Positions 6,308 through 7,639 of a DNA stretch of 7,639 nucleotides are shown here, piece by piece. Within the stretch, counting starts at the first letter, position 1; the number at the start of each line of letters is the position of its first letter. The stretch comes from Candidatus Omnitrophota bacterium (GTDB taxonomy: Bacteria; Ratteibacteria; UBA8468; B48-G9; DTJG01): the NCBI GenBank assembly GCA_023818725.1, contig JAMWBX010000051.1, forward strand, positions 1-7,639. The letters are read 5' to 3'. The translations under genes and the position numbers were made by a program. The notes below the pieces were generated by a model. It did no database searches, was not told the origin of the DNA, and saw nothing but the letters and a program-made list of their open reading frames with translations.

Positions 6308-7639
6308 TATTGTATCCCATTATGTAAATTGCTTCATCCTTGCTGCTTGCCGGTAAAGTTTTCCCTCTTTCAAGATAAATTTTTGCAAGTTCATTTTTTC
6401 CGATTTTTTTGTAGAAAATTCCGAGTTCAAAATTGTAAAGAGCTTTTGTAGGATAGAGCTCTAAGACCTTGAGAAACTCTTTTTCTGCTTCCTGGTTTCT
6501 TCCGATCTTCATTAACATCATTGCAAGTGCCCTATGGTATTTTGGTGAAAATTTATTTATTTCTATGGCTTTTTTATAGGCTACGATTGCTTTTTCGGCG
6601 ATTTCATATTCTTTTGTTTTAAGGTATATATGCTTGAAAATCTCAGCCTGTATAAAAAAGACTTCAGGTTCAGGAAATATTGTTGCTGCTTTTTCCAGAA
6701 CCTGAATTGGGTCTTCTCTGGTTTTACCTGCGCCTGCTATCACGCTTTCTATAGATTTTTCCACCTGCCATGCCTTAATCTCAATGATGGCCGAAAATAG
6801 AGCCATGATTATGATAATTCCAGCTATTAATTTTGTCAATCCTTGCGGTCTCTTTTTTTCGGGGTTGAGAGCCGATTCTATAAGTCCCGCGAAAGCAAAT
6901 GCAATAACACATATAGCAGCATCGGCATAGTCAAAATCGACAAGACAGTGCAAAAAAAATCCAAGTAATCCAAACATAAATCCAGTCAGAAGGTGATTTC
7001 CTGCCAGAAAATTTTTTATGTTTTTTTTGATGAAGAAAAAGATAGATAGGGCAAAAAAAATAAAACCTATCAATCCTGCAGATACCAGTAATTCAACAAT
7101 TACATTATGTGCAAATTTTGCCTCCATGGCGCCAGGAACCTTATATCGCAGATAAAACTGTGAGAAATTTCCGGGTCCTGTCCCAGCCACGGGATGAGAT
7201 TTAATAATATTTACGGCAGCTGACCAGTAATTTATTCTATCAGTTAGCGAACTGATTTTTGGAACCACTTTAGTTTTCACACCTGCATACACCAGAAACA
7301 TCAGTATTATAAAAGTAGCGAGGCAAACCCAAAGATAAGAATTTTTTGGTACAAGGAAGAAAAAAAGCATCAAAATTGAAACTATCAAAAAGCAAAACCA
7401 TCCGCCCATTGATTCTGTAGCAGCAAGAATTGGTAGTATCATCGCCAGTGTTATTGCACCGGACAGTCGCAGTATCTTTCTTTCTCTCTGGAGAACTGAA
7501 ACAAAAGTGAGAGGGTAGAGTAGCAAAATGTATCCAGCAAATGTATTGGGATAAACAAATGTAGCAAAAATCCTGTTACTTGCCATTCTGTCGAGATACG
7601 TGTCGGACATGCCGCTCATTAATTCTTGATGATTCATAA
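6291..7639 (-). CDS. O-antigen ligase/polymerase-like membrane protein with C-terminal TPRs (5' end outside window)
   Basis: The visible 448 residues are the second half of a WaaL/Wzy-type protein of the inner membrane, a family that joins or polymerises surface glycan units. Residues 26-36, T-F-V-Y-P-N-T-F-A-G-Y, match a conserved mid-protein motif of the family. The long periplasmic loop follows: R134 with W138, then H148-P149-V-A-G-T-G-P-G-N-F, and A176-H177-N178 before the next helix. Hydrophobic segments lie near 30-50, 57-74, 78-97, 101-119, 179-203, 214-232, 238-255 and 267-286. A predicted extracytoplasmic part with TPR-like helices (about 308-430, clearest at 343-425) completes it. 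The ATG at 7637 is probably internal: the frame stays open to the edge and the first membrane helices expected for the family are missing. Ligase, polymerase or another transfer role cannot be separated from sequence. It overlaps ricT by 17 bp. Confidence 0.85.
   Translation of the reverse strand, partial: MNHQELMSGMSDTYLDRMASNRIFATFVYPNTFAGYILLLYPLTFVSVLQRERKILRLSGAITLAMILPILAATESMGGWFCFLIVSILMLFFFLVPKNSYLWVCLATFIILMFLVYAGVKTKVVPKISSLTDRINYWSAAVNIIKSHPVAGTGPGNFSQFYLRYKVPGAMEAKFAHNVIVELLVSAGLIGFIFFALSIFFFIKKNIKNFLAGNHLLTGFMFGLLGFFLHCLVDFDYADAAICVIAFAFAGLIESALNPEKKRPQGLTKLIAGIIIIMALFSAIIEIKAWQVEKSIESVIAGAGKTREDPIQVLEKAATIFPEPEVFFIQAEIFKHIYLKTKEYEIAEKAIVAYKKAIEINKFSPKYHRALAMMLMKIGRNQEAEKEFLKVLELYPTKALYNFELGIFYKKIGKNELAKIYLERGKTLPASSKDEAIYIMGYNNGKDL

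Noticed and set aside
7600..7639. ATG at 7637 as the true start of the glycan enzyme
   Set aside because: The family mid-protein motif appears only 26 residues later and several membrane helices are missing, so the gene almost surely continues past the edge.
1..7639. CRISPR array, tRNA, transposon ends, riboswitch or defence genes
   Set aside because: No spaced direct repeats, cloverleaf-like sequence, transposase motifs or sufficiently long non-coding stretch was seen; all space is taken by recognised genes.

Overview
The window is a piece of a compact, AT-rich bacterial chromosome and is almost entirely housekeeping. Only 8 bases lie outside genes: base 23 and bases 2154-2160. TGA ends five of the genes and reads sensibly as a stop, so the standard bacterial code applies. 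All core proteins are bacterial in type. A membrane protein of the O-antigen ligase/polymerase type suggests, but does not prove, a cell that makes surface polysaccharide, most likely with a two-membrane envelope. The gene order Wzy/WaaL-TPR, ricT, metG, pyrH, frr, cmk does not match the usual rpsB-tsf-pyrH-frr layout. It would fit a little-studied or uncultured lineage, but I cannot name the phylum from sequence alone.

The left third is on the + strand. Bases 2-22 read K-L-N-L-R-K-stop, the expected end of ribosomal protein S15 (rpsO). One base later comes a full-length polynucleotide phosphorylase (pnp, 24-2153) with both RNase PH cores, KH and S1 domains. This is the classical rpsO-pnp pair.

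The remaining two thirds is one uninterrupted minus-strand gene train, read from right to left. It starts with the C-terminal part of a Wzy/WaaL-type glycan enzyme fused to TPR repeats, which is cut by the right window edge. It continues with a PSP1/RicT-family protein, methionyl-tRNA synthetase (metG), UMP kinase (pyrH), ribosome recycling factor (frr) and CMP kinase (cmk). Every junction overlaps, by 17, 4, 4, 7 and 11 bp in that order, so translational coupling is likely throughout. There is no room for a promoter between genes, and the operon promoter must lie outside the window. The two trains converge with 7 bp between the stop codons.

Functionally the genes group around RNA and translation. 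They cover RNA turnover (PNPase, perhaps RicT), pyrimidine nucleoside diphosphate supply (PyrH makes UDP, Cmk makes CDP, and PNPase also releases NDPs), Met-tRNA charging and ribosome recycling. The surface-glycan gene is the outlier. I see no mobile element, CRISPR array, tRNA, rRNA or riboswitch, and no clearly new biological system. The points worth a second look are the gene order, the overlaps, some unusual residues in RRF, and homopolymer tracts in the glycan gene.
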